A stretch of DNA of 39,716 nucleotides, from positions 1 to 39,716 of the forward strand of contig CALUQM010000019.1 of NCBI GenBank assembly GCA_944322925.1, given 5' to 3'. The translations under genes were made by a program, and so were the position numbers. Within the stretch, counting starts at the first letter, position 1. Each line of letters starts with the position of its first letter. Below, in pieces: positions 8,356 through 16,772 of the stretch. The notes under the pieces are model-generated. The model did not search any database and was not told the origin of the DNA. It was given only the letters and a program-made list of their open reading frames with translations. This DNA is from an uncultured Bacteroidales bacterium (GTDB lineage Bacteria; Bacteroidota; Bacteroidia; Bacteroidales; UBA932).

Positions 8356-9305
8356 TCGAATATCTCCGGCATCAGTTCGTATTCCAGCACTCCCTCCGGC
8401 AGATAGCCTGGAACAGGAATGCACTTTCTCGAACGGGAATCTATATAGTCTCCGTAGTCTATGACGAATTCGGCATCATCGACGTCGGACATGAGAGGAA
8501 AGACACATTTGAAAACCACTTCGGCCCGGGAAGGATATATCATCATTTCCTTGTCAGGCGGGACATTGACCGCCCTGACCGATATCTCCCTTGAAATCTC
8601 CACGAAACGGGTGACATCTATGGAATAATGCACCTCCTGCTCCGCAAGCCTCACACCCTTGATCTTCTCGATACCGGCCACCCCGGCGGCAGACGACGAA
8701 AGATGCTGGAGCTCTATGGTCTCGGTGAAAACCCTGTCCACATTGTCGAGATGATAGGGCTCGCCGTATATGATCACGGAATCAGGTTCTATCTGCAGAT
8801 TGCCCCTGCCCATGTACTGAGGTTCGTAGCTCAGTGACATGACAGGAAATACGGGCACTTTCTTGTGCGTCTGATACGGGAATCTGAAAAACAGGGTATC
8901 CGAGAGGAAATACTCTACCGATACGTTTTCCCCGTACAACAGATGCGCGGATTCGCTCAGTTCCCGCCTCGTGATATAATAGACTTCCCCGGACTTGGGA
9001 TAAAGCGACTGTCTGTCGAAATTTATCATCACCGGAGGCCTGCGCAGGGCAAGTCTCGACTTGATGATGTTGTATCCGGACGTCCTGCACCTCGCGACTA
9101 CCTCGCAGGTATTGGAAGACTTGTCGGTATGTCCTTCGATATTGCATCCGGCGGCCATCCGCACTGTCAGAAAGCCGGAATAATCCAATGAAAGATTGTG
9201 TATGAGCCAGATACTGAAAGCCAGAAGGAGAGACAGACAAAACACGGTCCAGTCTCTCCCGTCATGCTTCAGTGAATATACCAGCTTCCGTAACAGTCTT
9301 TTCAT
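8334..9305 (-). CDS. YbbR-like domain protein
   Basis: A 323-residue protein with one N-terminal membrane segment (about residues 20-38, VFCLSLLLAFSIWLIHNL) followed by extracytoplasmic beta-rich repeats typical of YbbR/CdaR-like proteins, including PVFPVMSLSYEPQYMGRG, EPDSVIIYGEP and VDRVFTETIEL. In Firmicutes the related CdaR regulates the diadenylate cyclase CdaA; no cyclase gene is present here, so that role cannot be carried over. The Bacteroidetes order yajC-ybbR-coaE is recognisable. The gene overlaps coaE. Confidence 0.8.
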   Translation of the reverse strand: MKRLLRKLVYSLKHDGRDWTVFCLSLLLAFSIWLIHNLSLDYSGFLTVRMAAGCNIEGHTDKSSNTCEVVARCRTSGYNIIKSRLALRRPPVMINFDRQSLYPKSGEVYYITRRELSESAHLLYGENVSVEYFLSDTLFFRFPYQTHKKVPVFPVMSLSYEPQYMGRGNLQIEPDSVIIYGEPYHLDNVDRVFTETIELQHLSSSAAGVAGIEKIKGVRLAEQEVHYSIDVTRFVEISREISVRAVNVPPDKEMMIYPSRAEVVFKCVFPLMSDVDDAEFVIDYGDYIDSRSRKCIPVPGYLPEGVLEYELMPEIFECVLTER

Positions 9306-9324
9306 CGGACCGGTGTCTGAAAGA

Positions 9325-9663
9325 TTACTGCTGTGCAGTCTCGCTGAAATCCTTTACCACGGAATTTTTATCGACGCGGATCTTGACATTGCTGTCGATC
9401 TCGAGCAGCAGGGTCTTGTCCTTAACCTCGGTCACGGTGCCGTAGATACCGCCGATAGTGACAACCTTGTCGCCCTTCTTGAGGCCTTCGCGGAACTTCT
9501 GCAGTTCTTTCTGCTGCTTTCTCTGCGGACGGATCATGAAGAACCACATGACAACGAAAATAAGGATAAGCATCACCCACATTTCCCAGCCGCTTCCTCC
9601 AGGATTCGTACCGGCAGCGCCGGCGCTCGCATCGAGCAAAGTAAATAAAGAAATCAATTTCAT
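9325..9663 (-). CDS. yajC: Preprotein translocase subunit YajC
   Basis: A 112-residue single-pass membrane protein of the Sec accessory complex (SecDF-YajC). The membrane segment is about residues 28-44 (MWVMLILIFVVMWFFMI), directly followed by the family signature RPQRKQQKELQKFREGLKKG and then DKVVTIGGIYGTV. A short N-terminal stretch rich in Ala, Gly and Ser precedes the membrane segment. It lies 42 bases after nusB and 19 bases before the YbbR-like gene in one minus-strand transcription unit. Confidence 0.93.
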   Translation of the reverse strand: MKLISLFTLLDASAGAAGTNPGGSGWEMWVMLILIFVVMWFFMIRPQRKQQKELQKFREGLKKGDKVVTIGGIYGTVTEVKDKTLLLEIDSNVKIRVDKNSVVKDFSETAQQ

Positions 9664-9705
9664 CGTTTATCTGATTTTAATGTTTGTAATTCATCGTTCA
9701 CCCAC

Positions 9706-10665
9706 TCATAGAAGCCCTTTACCGGACTTGGCGATCTTTCCTTCCGAAGAGAGCTTCTGTATGAGCCTGTCGAGAAGTCCGTTGACGAACACCGGGCTTT
9801 TCGGGGTGCCGAAATACCTCGCTATCTCGACATACTCGTTGATCGTCACTTTCACAGGTATTCCCGGGAAGGCCACGGCTTCCGCAAGGCCGAGCACTAT
9901 GAGACACATGTCGGTGGATACTATTCTGTCGTTGTCCCAGTTCGAAACCGAAGAAGAGATCAGGTCGCAGTATTTGCCGTAGTTCAGGTAGGCCGCCCTC
10001 AGGAGATTGCGCGAGAAGAGTCTGTCATCCTCGATATCGTCGCCTTTCTTCACTTCGCTCAGATACAGCGGCGGCATGGACCAGCTGCCGCCCTTGCCCA
10101 GAAAATCCAGAGTCCGGCAGACATAGGAAAGCGAATACGGAAGATCCTCTCCCCACTGGATGGACATCTCCTCGAGAATCATGTCAAGATCGGGGTTGTC
10201 CACGAATTCCTCCCTGAAAATATCGGCAAACAGCCTGCAGTCCTCCTTCAGCGAAGAATCGGGATTCTGCATGTATTTGAGATAATAGTCCTTGGAAATC
10301 ACGGAATTAAGGACTTTTTTCAGGAATATGTCATACTGGTCCCATGAATACTTCTTTTTCTTGAGTATTTTCTGGAAATCGGGATCTGCGTCGAGAAGTT
10401 TCGCCAGAGAATTTTCGGCGAATTTCATGTTCGGGTTCTTCTCTTCTTCAGTCGGGTTGAACTTGCGCCTTGCAGCCTGCAAACGTCCGGCAGCTATTGC
10501 CGTAAGAGGAGAGACTATAGCGAGCATGAAAAGATAAAGGTCTCTTGTAGCCTCACAGGAAGCCTCGAGCTGGGCTTCCGCCTCCGCCAGCGAGGAATTC
10601 CCCTTCAATTCACTGCTATACAATGCTTTAAAGACCTTGATCCTTAAAATACGTCTGTTGAGCAT
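9706..10665 (-). CDS. nusB: NusB-type transcription antitermination factor, long form
   Basis: The N terminus MLNRRILRIKVFKALYS and the C-terminal NusB fold (ISSSVSNWDNDRIVSTDMCLI, then INEYVEIARYFGTPKSPVF followed by VNGLLDRL) identify NusB, which binds boxA RNA with S10 in rRNA antitermination. At 319 residues it is about twice the length of proteobacterial NusB; Bacteroidetes proteins usually have this long middle insert. The insert here is Lys/Asp-rich and helical. It is the first gene of the long minus-strand train and has its own -7 box at 10694-10687. Confidence 0.9.
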   Translation of the reverse strand: MLNRRILRIKVFKALYSSELKGNSSLAEAEAQLEASCEATRDLYLFMLAIVSPLTAIAAGRLQAARRKFNPTEEEKNPNMKFAENSLAKLLDADPDFQKILKKKKYSWDQYDIFLKKVLNSVISKDYYLKYMQNPDSSLKEDCRLFADIFREEFVDNPDLDMILEEMSIQWGEDLPYSLSYVCRTLDFLGKGGSWSMPPLYLSEVKKGDDIEDDRLFSRNLLRAAYLNYGKYCDLISSSVSNWDNDRIVSTDMCLIVLGLAEAVAFPGIPVKVTINEYVEIARYFGTPKSPVFVNGLLDRLIQKLSSEGKIAKSGKGLL

Positions 10666-10686
10666 AACGTCGAGTCAAATTTTTTG

Positions 10687-10694
10687 CAAAGATA
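10687..10694 (-). promoter_or_regulatory. -7 box for nusB
   Basis: TATCTTTG on the minus strand matches the Bacteroidetes -7 consensus TAnnTTTG and lies 21 bases before the nusB ATG. No good TTTG -33 element is found at the expected 19-21 base spacing. It is back-to-back with an identical octamer for the plus-strand PUR-like gene. Confidence 0.55.
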
Positions 10695-10716
10695 AACTCA
10701 TTTTCAGAAAAATCCC

Positions 10717-10724
10717 TATCTTTG
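10717..10724 (+). promoter_or_regulatory. -7 box for the PUR-like gene
   Basis: TATCTTTG on the plus strand, 26 bases before ATG 10751, fits TAnnTTTG. The two divergent boxes are only 22 bases apart, so the two polymerase sites overlap and could compete. A -33 TTTG is not evident. Confidence 0.55.
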
Positions 10725-10750
10725 TAAAGTTATTACTAAAAAATATTACA

Positions 10751-11107
10751 ATGTACAGCGAGGATTTTGATGAAGCCAATGCTCAGGAGCGTTCTGGAGA
10801 GGATGTCTACTCAAAGCAGGTAAGGGCCGGAAAGCGTACTTATTTCTTTGATGTAAAGGCCACAAGAGGTAACGACTATTACTTGACCATAACGGAAAGC
10901 AAACGCAGGATAGAAAAAGACGGAAGATTTGCATACGACAAGCACAAAATCTTCCTTTATAAAGAAGATTTCGATAAATTTACTGCAAGCCTCCAGGAAA
11001 TGGTCGGCTATATCAAGGCCAACTGCCCTGTCGCTGATCATGAGCCGGAGAATAAGGATCACGGGGATGCACCATACTCCTCGAATGTCAGTTTCGACGA
11101 GCTTTGA
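10751..11107 (+). CDS. PUR-like nucleic-acid-binding protein (DUF3276)
   Basis: A 118-residue protein with the DUF3276 pattern: KQVRAGKRTYFFDVKATRGND, YYLTITESKRRIEKDG and KHKIFLYKEDFDKFTASLQEM. The fold is of the Pur-alpha single-stranded nucleic-acid-binding type, known in Bacteroidetes and spirochaetes. The open frame starts at 10637, but that start lies in nusB and upstream of the promoter; ATG 10751 fits the -7 box at 10717 and the conserved N terminus. The tail is acidic. A role in binding DNA or RNA is inferred from the family. Confidence 0.88.
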   Translation: MYSEDFDEANAQERSGEDVYSKQVRAGKRTYFFDVKATRGNDYYLTITESKRRIEKDGRFAYDKHKIFLYKEDFDKFTASLQEMVGYIKANCPVADHEPENKDHGDAPYSSNVSFDEL

Positions 11108-11124
11108 TTTTCCTGAATGAAATG

Positions 11125-11170
11125 AAGGAGCGATTCCGGATGTCGGCATGACGAAAGGATCGCTCTTTTC
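11125..11170 (+). terminator. Rho-independent terminator after the PUR-like gene
   Basis: GAGCGAT at 11128-11134 pairs with ATCGCTC at 11159-11165, extended outward by a G-T and two A-T pairs, and is followed by TTTT. The loop is 24 bases. It lies between the PUR-like gene and nadE and should separate them. Confidence 0.55.
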
Positions 11171-11190
11171 GTATCATAACATGCCTGAAG

Positions 11191-13230
11191 ATGAAAGATT
11201 ACGGATTCATAAGGGTTGCGGCAGCAGTGCCGACCGTAAAAGTGGCCGATGTGACGGCCAATGTAAATGAAATATGCAGGATGACTGCCGAAGCCGAAGC
11301 TGCAAAGGCTTCCATAGTGCTTTTTCCCGAACTCGCCGTGACGGGATACACATGCGGCGACCTCTTCGGCCAGCAGCTTCTGATAGATTCCGCCGAAGCC
11401 GGAGTCAGGAAAATACTCGGGTTTACGAGAGGGAAATCCGTGACTGTCGTGGCAGGCGTTCCAGTCAGATTCAGAGGAAGGCTTTACAACTGCGCAGTCG
11501 TCATCAGAAACGGGAATATCAAGGGCATTGTCCCTAAAATCTGGCTTCCGGACTACAATGAATTCTATGAAGGAAGGTGGTTCAGTTCGGGACGCGACTT
11601 CCTGTCCCCGTACCCGGATGCTACCGGGAGATTTCTTGTGAACGGCAAGGATACGGTACGTGAAGGCTGGTGCGCGGAAATCAGCTATGCGGGATTCAGA
11701 TGCAATATTTCCCCGAACATGATTTTCAGGACGGGAAAGGCATCTTTCGGCATCGAAATCTGCGAAGACATGTGGACCCCGGTACCTCCGTCGACTTATC
11801 TTGCACTTGCAGGGGCCCAGCTCATCCTCAACCCTTCGGCAAGCAACGAGGTTCTCGCCAAGCATTCATACAGAAAGACGCTTGTCAGCCAGCAGTCCGC
11901 AAGGAACGTATGCGGCTACGTCTATTGCTCTTCCGGATTCGGGGAATCGACTCAGGACGTCGTGTTCGGAGGCGCCGCCATGATATATGAGAACGGGACC
12001 GGACTCGCCGAAAACAAAAGATTCTCGACCGGACCGTCGCTTACGTTCGCGGACATCGATATCGAAAGGCTCGACACGCAGAGGCAGAAACTCAATTCGT
12101 TTGCCGCAGTTGCACCGGACGGCACACCGTCGGGAAGTTATGACAGGCTGTATTCCAGAGTGGAACTCGGCGCAGCGTCGGATACGGATTTCTCCGGAAC
12201 GCTGTTCAGGAAAATCGACCCTCACCCGTTCGTACCTGTCGGAAACAGGGAAGAAACCGATGCAAGATGCCGGGAAATAATGTCGATCCAGGTTACCGGC
12301 CTTGCCTCACGGCTTGTGCATACAGGATGCAGGACTGCTGTAATCGGAATTTCCGGAGGACTCGACAGCACGCTTGCACTGCTGGTTACTGTCCTTGCCT
12401 TCGACGCTCTCGGATGGGAAAGGAGCAGGATTATCGGGGTCACGATGCCTGGGTACGGGACAACGGACAGGACGCACGACAATGCGGTGGACCTGATGCG
12501 CGCCCTCGGAGTAACAAGCCGGGAAATACCGATTGCGGCAGCCTGCGACAGACATTTCGCCGATATCGGGCACGACAGGAACATTCATGACGTCACATAC
12601 GAAAACGCACAGGCAAGGGAGAGGACGCAGATACTTATGGATATCGCCAACCAGACCGGAGGGATAGTCATAGGCACAGGCGACCTTTCTGAACTGGCTC
12701 TGGGCTGGGCGACATACAACGGCGACCAGATGTCGATGTACGGGGTCAATGCAAGCATACCGAAAACGCTCGTAAAGCATATTGTTGAATGGGCTGCGGA
12801 GCACCGTTTCGGAACCGGAGCCTCATGCGGCACGAGGAGTCCGAAATACATCCTTGCCGACATTATCGACACGCCGATAAGCCCGGAACTGCTGCCGGCA
12901 GACCCTGACGGGAAAATCAGCCAGAAAACGGAAGACATCGTAGGCCCTTACGAACTGCATGACTTCTTCCTGTACCACTTCTTCAGGTCAGGTTATTCTC
13001 CATCTAAAATACTGTTCCTTGCAAACAGGGCATTCGACGGCACATACGACAGCGAGACTGTAAAAAAATGGCTGAAGACCTTTATCAGAAGATTCTTCAG
13101 CCAGCAGTTCAAGCGTTCCTGCATGCCGGACGGGCCGAAAGTCGGCAGCGTGTCCCTGTCTCCGCGTGGAGATTGGAGAATGCCGTCGGACGCCAAATCA
13201 GGACTGTTCCTTTCCGAACTCGACGACTGA
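11191..13230 (+). CDS. nadE: Glutamine-dependent NAD+ synthetase
   Basis: Two-domain enzyme that makes NAD+ from nicotinic acid adenine dinucleotide with glutamine-derived ammonia. The N-terminal nitrilase-type glutaminase has the triad Glu47 (FPELAVTGY), Lys116 (VPKIWLPDYNEFYEGRWF) and Cys191 (GIEICEDMW). The synthetase domain has the ATP loop SGGLDST at 388-394 and TGDLSELALGWATYNGDQMS further on. At 679 residues it is of the long glutamine-dependent class. It ends 12 bases from the convergent phosphorylase gene. Confidence 0.96.
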   Translation: MKDYGFIRVAAAVPTVKVADVTANVNEICRMTAEAEAAKASIVLFPELAVTGYTCGDLFGQQLLIDSAEAGVRKILGFTRGKSVTVVAGVPVRFRGRLYNCAVVIRNGNIKGIVPKIWLPDYNEFYEGRWFSSGRDFLSPYPDATGRFLVNGKDTVREGWCAEISYAGFRCNISPNMIFRTGKASFGIEICEDMWTPVPPSTYLALAGAQLILNPSASNEVLAKHSYRKTLVSQQSARNVCGYVYCSSGFGESTQDVVFGGAAMIYENGTGLAENKRFSTGPSLTFADIDIERLDTQRQKLNSFAAVAPDGTPSGSYDRLYSRVELGAASDTDFSGTLFRKIDPHPFVPVGNREETDARCREIMSIQVTGLASRLVHTGCRTAVIGISGGLDSTLALLVTVLAFDALGWERSRIIGVTMPGYGTTDRTHDNAVDLMRALGVTSREIPIAAACDRHFADIGHDRNIHDVTYENAQARERTQILMDIANQTGGIVIGTGDLSELALGWATYNGDQMSMYGVNASIPKTLVKHIVEWAAEHRFGTGASCGTRSPKYILADIIDTPISPELLPADPDGKISQKTEDIVGPYELHDFFLYHFFRSGYSPSKILFLANRAFDGTYDSETVKKWLKTFIRRFFSQQFKRSCMPDGPKVGSVSLSPRGDWRMPSDAKSGLFLSELDD

Positions 13231-13242
13231 CGAGTGTGAATT

Positions 13243-14070
13243 CTACAAGGACATTATAAGTCTTTCAAATATCAGCGACATCCTGTCCGCCGCCGCATCT
13301 GCCGCAGCTACTACCGCATCGCCGTCGTTCACATAGTCCTCGGCATAGTCGTCATGAGCCTCGTTCGTAATTACGGACATGCCGAATACGGGTATCGACG
13401 CATGCCTGGCGGCTATGACTTCCGGAATTGTGGACATTCCTACGGCATCGGCGCCTATCATGCGGAAATACCTGTATTCCGAAGGAGTCTCGTAAGACGG
13501 CCCGGTACCTGCGAGGTAGACACCTTTTTTCAGTTCTATGCCGGATTCCGCCGCTATTTTTTCCGCCGCCCTGATAAGAGCAGGATCATAAGGCCTTGTC
13601 ATGTCCGGAAATCTCGGGCCGAATTCGTCCAGATTGCGGCCTACGAGAGGGTTCGGAAGGAGGTTGATATGGTCCCTGATTATCATCAGATCACCTATTC
13701 TGAAATCGAAATTGACTCCTCCTGCAGCGTTGGAAACGAAAAGCCGGCCGATTCCGAGCCTTATCATCACCCTTATCGGAAGGACGACCAGTTCCATGGG
13801 ATATCCTTCGTAGTAGTGGAATCTCCCCTGCATGGCAATGACTGTCCTGCCGCCGAGAGTGCCTGCGATGAAATTGCCCTTGTGGCCTATGGCCGTAGAT
13901 ACGGGAAAACCCGGGATTTCCCCGTAAGGAATGACAGTGCGGTCCGTAATCCTGTCTGCAAGTTTGCCCAGCCCGCTGCCGAGCACTATGCCGACAACCG
14001 GTTTCATGTCGCCGATTCTGGTCCTGACAAAGTCCGCGGCGTTATTGATTCTTTCGATTCTTGGATCCAT
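13243..14070 (-). CDS. Trimeric purine nucleoside phosphorylase, possibly MTI-specific
   Basis: A 275-residue member of the trimeric PNP family. It has the phosphate loop GIVLGSGLG, GHKGN, GRFHYYEGYP, the purine-site Glu194 (GTGPSYET) and MIGADAVGMSTIPEVIAARH. Asn236 (VITNEAH) corresponds to human Asn243, which selects 6-oxopurines. By direct alignment with the human C terminus, the position of His257, which contacts the ribose 5'-hydroxyl, is Gly250 here (VNDGDAVV). This fits a 5'-modified substrate. The gene lies seven bases after an MTA/SAH deaminase, whose product from MTA is 5'-methylthioinosine. Ordinary inosine/guanosine phosphorolysis remains possible. Confidence 0.9.
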   Translation of the reverse strand: MDPRIERINNAADFVRTRIGDMKPVVGIVLGSGLGKLADRITDRTVIPYGEIPGFPVSTAIGHKGNFIAGTLGGRTVIAMQGRFHYYEGYPMELVVLPIRVMIRLGIGRLFVSNAAGGVNFDFRIGDLMIIRDHINLLPNPLVGRNLDEFGPRFPDMTRPYDPALIRAAEKIAAESGIELKKGVYLAGTGPSYETPSEYRYFRMIGADAVGMSTIPEVIAARHASIPVFGMSVITNEAHDDYAEDYVNDGDAVVAAADAAADRMSLIFERLIMSL

Positions 14071-14077
14071 AAAATTG

Positions 14078-15346
14078 CTATTTGATTCTTTTCAATATTC
14101 GTCTTGCATTGTCGAGAATCTCCCGCTCCCCTTCCACTGTCCTGTGTTTCATAACGAACCTGCCGTTGCAGATGACTGAATCAATGCAGTCGCTGTGTGC
14201 GGAATAGACGAAATTCGCAAGAAACGGGGCATTCGACAGGAAAAAGCTGCTGTCCGTATATACGATTGTCAGATCGGCAAGCCTGCCTTTTTCAATCTTT
14301 CCGGTATTGAGGCCGAGTGCATCGGCACCGTTGACGGTAGCCATGGCCAGAAGTTCGTCCAGGGGCATGGCCGCAGGGTCATTGCGCCAGGCCTTCTGTA
14401 CGAGGGCGGCGGTTTTCATGGCTTCGAGAATATCCAGGTTGTTGGAAGAGGCGCAGCCGTCTGTGCCGAGGCACAGATTTATGCCGGCATCCTTCATTTC
14501 CCTGTAGAGGAAACGGTAGCCTGAGGCGAGTTTGAGATTCGAATTTATATTGTGGACACAGCTTACCTTCCTGTCGGCGAGAATACGGATATCATCCTCA
14601 TCGAGCCACAAGGTATGGGCCGCTATGACATCCGGTCCGAGTATGCCGAGACTGTCGAGGTACTTCACCGGACTTGCGCCGTGGAGCGCCCTGCAGTCCG
14701 TAACCTCCTTTTCTGTTTCGCACAGATGGATATTGAGCTTGAGTCCGCGGCTTCTCGCAAAATCAGCGGCCCAGAGTATCTGATCCTCGCTTACTGAATA
14801 AACCGAATGTACCGCTACCGAGAACGAAAGTGTCTCCGGCCATTTTGCGGAAGCGTCGGCAATCTCCCGGCATTCCCTTCTCTGCAAATCGCCCCTGTTT
14901 TTGTCGTAATGGTCGAGATGAACATACGAAAGCACTGCCCTGAGACCCATTTCGCGCACCGCCCTGGCTGCTTCCGGCACGAACCAGTACTGGTCGTAGA
15001 ATGTGGTGGTACCCGTGCGGATCATCTCTATGCAGGCTACCTTGGTCGCCCAGTAAATGAACTCCCCGTCTATCTTCTTCTCCTCTTTCCATATCCTGTC
15101 GATCCAGTCCTGAAAGCATATATCCTCCCCCACTCCCCGGAACAATGTCATGGCAGCATGGGTATGGGCATTGACAAAACCCGGAAGCACCGTCTTGCCG
15201 GTGCAGTCCACCGTTTCGACTCCGCAGTCCGCGGAATGTCCATCTCCTTCCCCATGTGGAAAAATCCCGGCTATGACGCTACCGTCGATACTGATATCGC
15301 ATTCCCGGCCGTTATATGTTATATTCTTCAATAAAATCCTGCCCAT
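14078..15346 (-). CDS. mtaD: MTA/SAH deaminase (amidohydrolase)
   Basis: Amidohydrolase-superfamily enzyme expected to deaminate 5'-methylthioadenosine and S-adenosylhomocysteine to the inosine forms. Metal ligands are visible in FVNAHTHAAMTLFRG, LNIHLCETEKEV, the AAHTLWLD segment and CLGTDGCASSNNLDI; the first and last are hallmarks of the MtaD/TrzA group. The frame extends to 15466, but this would add a 40-residue non-conserved leader; ATG 15346 gives MGRILLKNITYNGREC and follows a promoter-like sequence. About 422 residues. Chlorohydrolase-like relatives (guanine deaminase, TrzA) are less likely from the motifs. Confidence 0.88.
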   Translation of the reverse strand: MGRILLKNITYNGRECDISIDGSVIAGIFPHGEGDGHSADCGVETVDCTGKTVLPGFVNAHTHAAMTLFRGVGEDICFQDWIDRIWKEEKKIDGEFIYWATKVACIEMIRTGTTTFYDQYWFVPEAARAVREMGLRAVLSYVHLDHYDKNRGDLQRRECREIADASAKWPETLSFSVAVHSVYSVSEDQILWAADFARSRGLKLNIHLCETEKEVTDCRALHGASPVKYLDSLGILGPDVIAAHTLWLDEDDIRILADRKVSCVHNINSNLKLASGYRFLYREMKDAGINLCLGTDGCASSNNLDILEAMKTAALVQKAWRNDPAAMPLDELLAMATVNGADALGLNTGKIEKGRLADLTIVYTDSSFFLSNAPFLANFVYSAHSDCIDSVICNGRFVMKHRTVEGEREILDNARRILKRIK

Positions 15347-15351
15347 AAATC

Positions 15352-15382
15352 CAAATCGAAATTTTCTGCTAATATAATCAAA
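15352..15382 (-). promoter_or_regulatory. Promoter for the deaminase-phosphorylase pair
   Basis: On the minus strand TTTG (15382-15379) is followed after exactly 19 bases by TCGATTTG (15359-15352), one base off TAnnTTTG. Transcription would begin within a few bases of the ATG at 15346, giving a nearly leaderless message. Confidence 0.45.
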
Positions 15383-15391
15383 AAAACTTTG

Positions 15392-15399
15392 TAATTTTG
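15392..15399 (+). promoter_or_regulatory. -7 box for the oxoacid oxidoreductase operon
   Basis: TAATTTTG matches TAnnTTTG and would give a leader of about 55 bases before ATG 15460. A TTTTCTG at 15362-15368 is a weak -33 candidate at 23 bases. It lies about ten bases from the divergent -33 element of the deaminase gene. Confidence 0.5.
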
Positions 15400-15459
15400 G
15401 GGCGGTTTTCGAAATGCTCGGATACCTTGTAATCGGCATAAATAAAAACTCGTGTAATA

Positions 15460-15678
15460 ATGGCATTCAAGGGAACTATTGAAATAGACATTCAACGGTG
15501 CAAGGGTTGCTCTGTCTGCATGGACAACTGCCCGAACAAGTGCATACGCTTGTCGAAAGCTGTGAACAGCAAAGGTTACAGATACGCCGAACTGGCAAAC
15601 GACGGATGCGTAGGCTGCGCAAGCTGCGCTGTCGTATGTCCCGATTCGGTAATAACGGTTTACAGAGTTAAAATCTGA
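15460..15678 (+). CDS. 2-oxoacid:ferredoxin oxidoreductase, delta (ferredoxin) subunit
   Basis: A 72-residue protein with two [4Fe-4S] motifs, CKGCSVCMDNCP and CVGCASCAVVCP, and no other domain. It is the electron-transfer subunit of the four-gene oxidoreductase that follows, five bases upstream of the alpha gene. The order delta-alpha-beta-gamma is common in anaerobic Bacteroidetes, where these proteins are annotated as KorD or VorD. Confidence 0.9.
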   Translation: MAFKGTIEIDIQRCKGCSVCMDNCPNKCIRLSKAVNSKGYRYAELANDGCVGCASCAVVCPDSVITVYRVKI

Positions 15679-15683
15679 CGGAT

Positions 15684-16766
15684 ATGACTGAGAAGATATT
15701 GATGAAAGGGAACGAAGCCATTGCCATTTCCGCAATCCGCAATGGCGTCGACGGATATTTCGGATATCCTATCACCCCGCAGTCCGAGGTGATGGAAACG
15801 CTCATGAAAGAAAAGCCATGGGAAACGACAGGCATGGTGGTACTGCAGGCGGAAAGCGAACTGTCATCCATCAACATGGTCTACGGGGGAGCCTGCTGCG
15901 GCAAAAAGGTCATGACCTCGTCCAGCAGTCCGGGAATCAGCCTCATGAGTGAAGGGATAAGCTATCTTGCAGGGGCTGAACTTCCATGTGTAATCGTGGA
16001 TGTAATGCGCGGAGGCCCGGGTCTCGGAACGATCCAGCCGAGCCAGAGCGACTACAGCCAGTGCGTAAAGGGAGGCGGACACGGAGACTATCACTGCATT
16101 GTAATTGCACCCGCTTCGCCGCAGGACATGTACGATTTCGTGGACTGGGGCTTCGAACTTGCGTTCAAATACCGCAATCCGGTCATAATCCTTGCCGACG
16201 GAATCATCGGCCAGCTGATGGAAAAGGTTGAGCTCCATCCGTCCAAACCGAGACGGACCGACGCCGAAATTCTGGCTGCGGCGCCGTGGGCGACTGTCGG
16301 AAAACCTGCAGGAAAGGAAAGGAACATCATCACGTCGCTCTCCCTCGATGCAGGCACTCAGGAAGCCTTCAACCGCAAGCTCCTGGCCAAATTCAGGGAA
16401 ATAGAGGCCAACGAAGTGAAATATGCCGGATACCTTACCGAGGACGCGGAATATCTGCTCGTGGCATTCGGCTGCGCATCCAGGATATGCGAGGCCGCGG
16501 TAGACATGCTGAGGGAAGAAGGCATAATGGCCGGCCTGCTCAGGCCGATAACGCTCTATCCTTTCCCTGAAAAGGAAATTTCGAGACTCGCCTCCAGGGT
16601 CAGAAGCATGATGAGCATAGAACTGAATCTCGGACAGATGGTCGAGGACGTCAGGCTTGCCGTAAACGGGAAATGTCCCGTAGGCTTTTACGGAAGGCAG
16701 GGAGGAAATGTCTTCACTCCAGAGGAGATTATGGAAGAATTCAAGAAATTCAACAATCTGAAATAA
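15684..16766 (+). CDS. vorB: 2-oxoacid:ferredoxin oxidoreductase, alpha subunit
   Basis: This 360-residue subunit has the pyruvate:ferredoxin oxidoreductase domain I pattern: KGNEAIAISAIRNGVDGYFG, then YPITPQSEVME, and later SSPGISLMSEGISYLAG; domain II follows with GLLRPITLYPFPEKEI. It works with the beta subunit in the thiamine-diphosphate-dependent oxidative decarboxylation of a 2-oxoacid to its acyl-CoA with reduction of ferredoxin. The pattern is that usually named VorB (branched-chain 2-oxoacids), but 2-oxoglutarate (KorA) is a real alternative that sequence motifs alone do not exclude. Confidence 0.88.
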   Translation: MTEKILMKGNEAIAISAIRNGVDGYFGYPITPQSEVMETLMKEKPWETTGMVVLQAESELSSINMVYGGACCGKKVMTSSSSPGISLMSEGISYLAGAELPCVIVDVMRGGPGLGTIQPSQSDYSQCVKGGGHGDYHCIVIAPASPQDMYDFVDWGFELAFKYRNPVIILADGIIGQLMEKVELHPSKPRRTDAEILAAAPWATVGKPAGKERNIITSLSLDAGTQEAFNRKLLAKFREIEANEVKYAGYLTEDAEYLLVAFGCASRICEAAVDMLREEGIMAGLLRPITLYPFPEKEISRLASRVRSMMSIELNLGQMVEDVRLAVNGKCPVGFYGRQGGNVFTPEEIMEEFKKFNNLK

Positions 16767-16772
16767 ATCGAG

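Noticed and set aside
11059-11865. Minus-strand open frame of 268 codons
   Set aside because: Opposite the N-terminal glutaminase domain of nadE, whose catalytic triad is intact.
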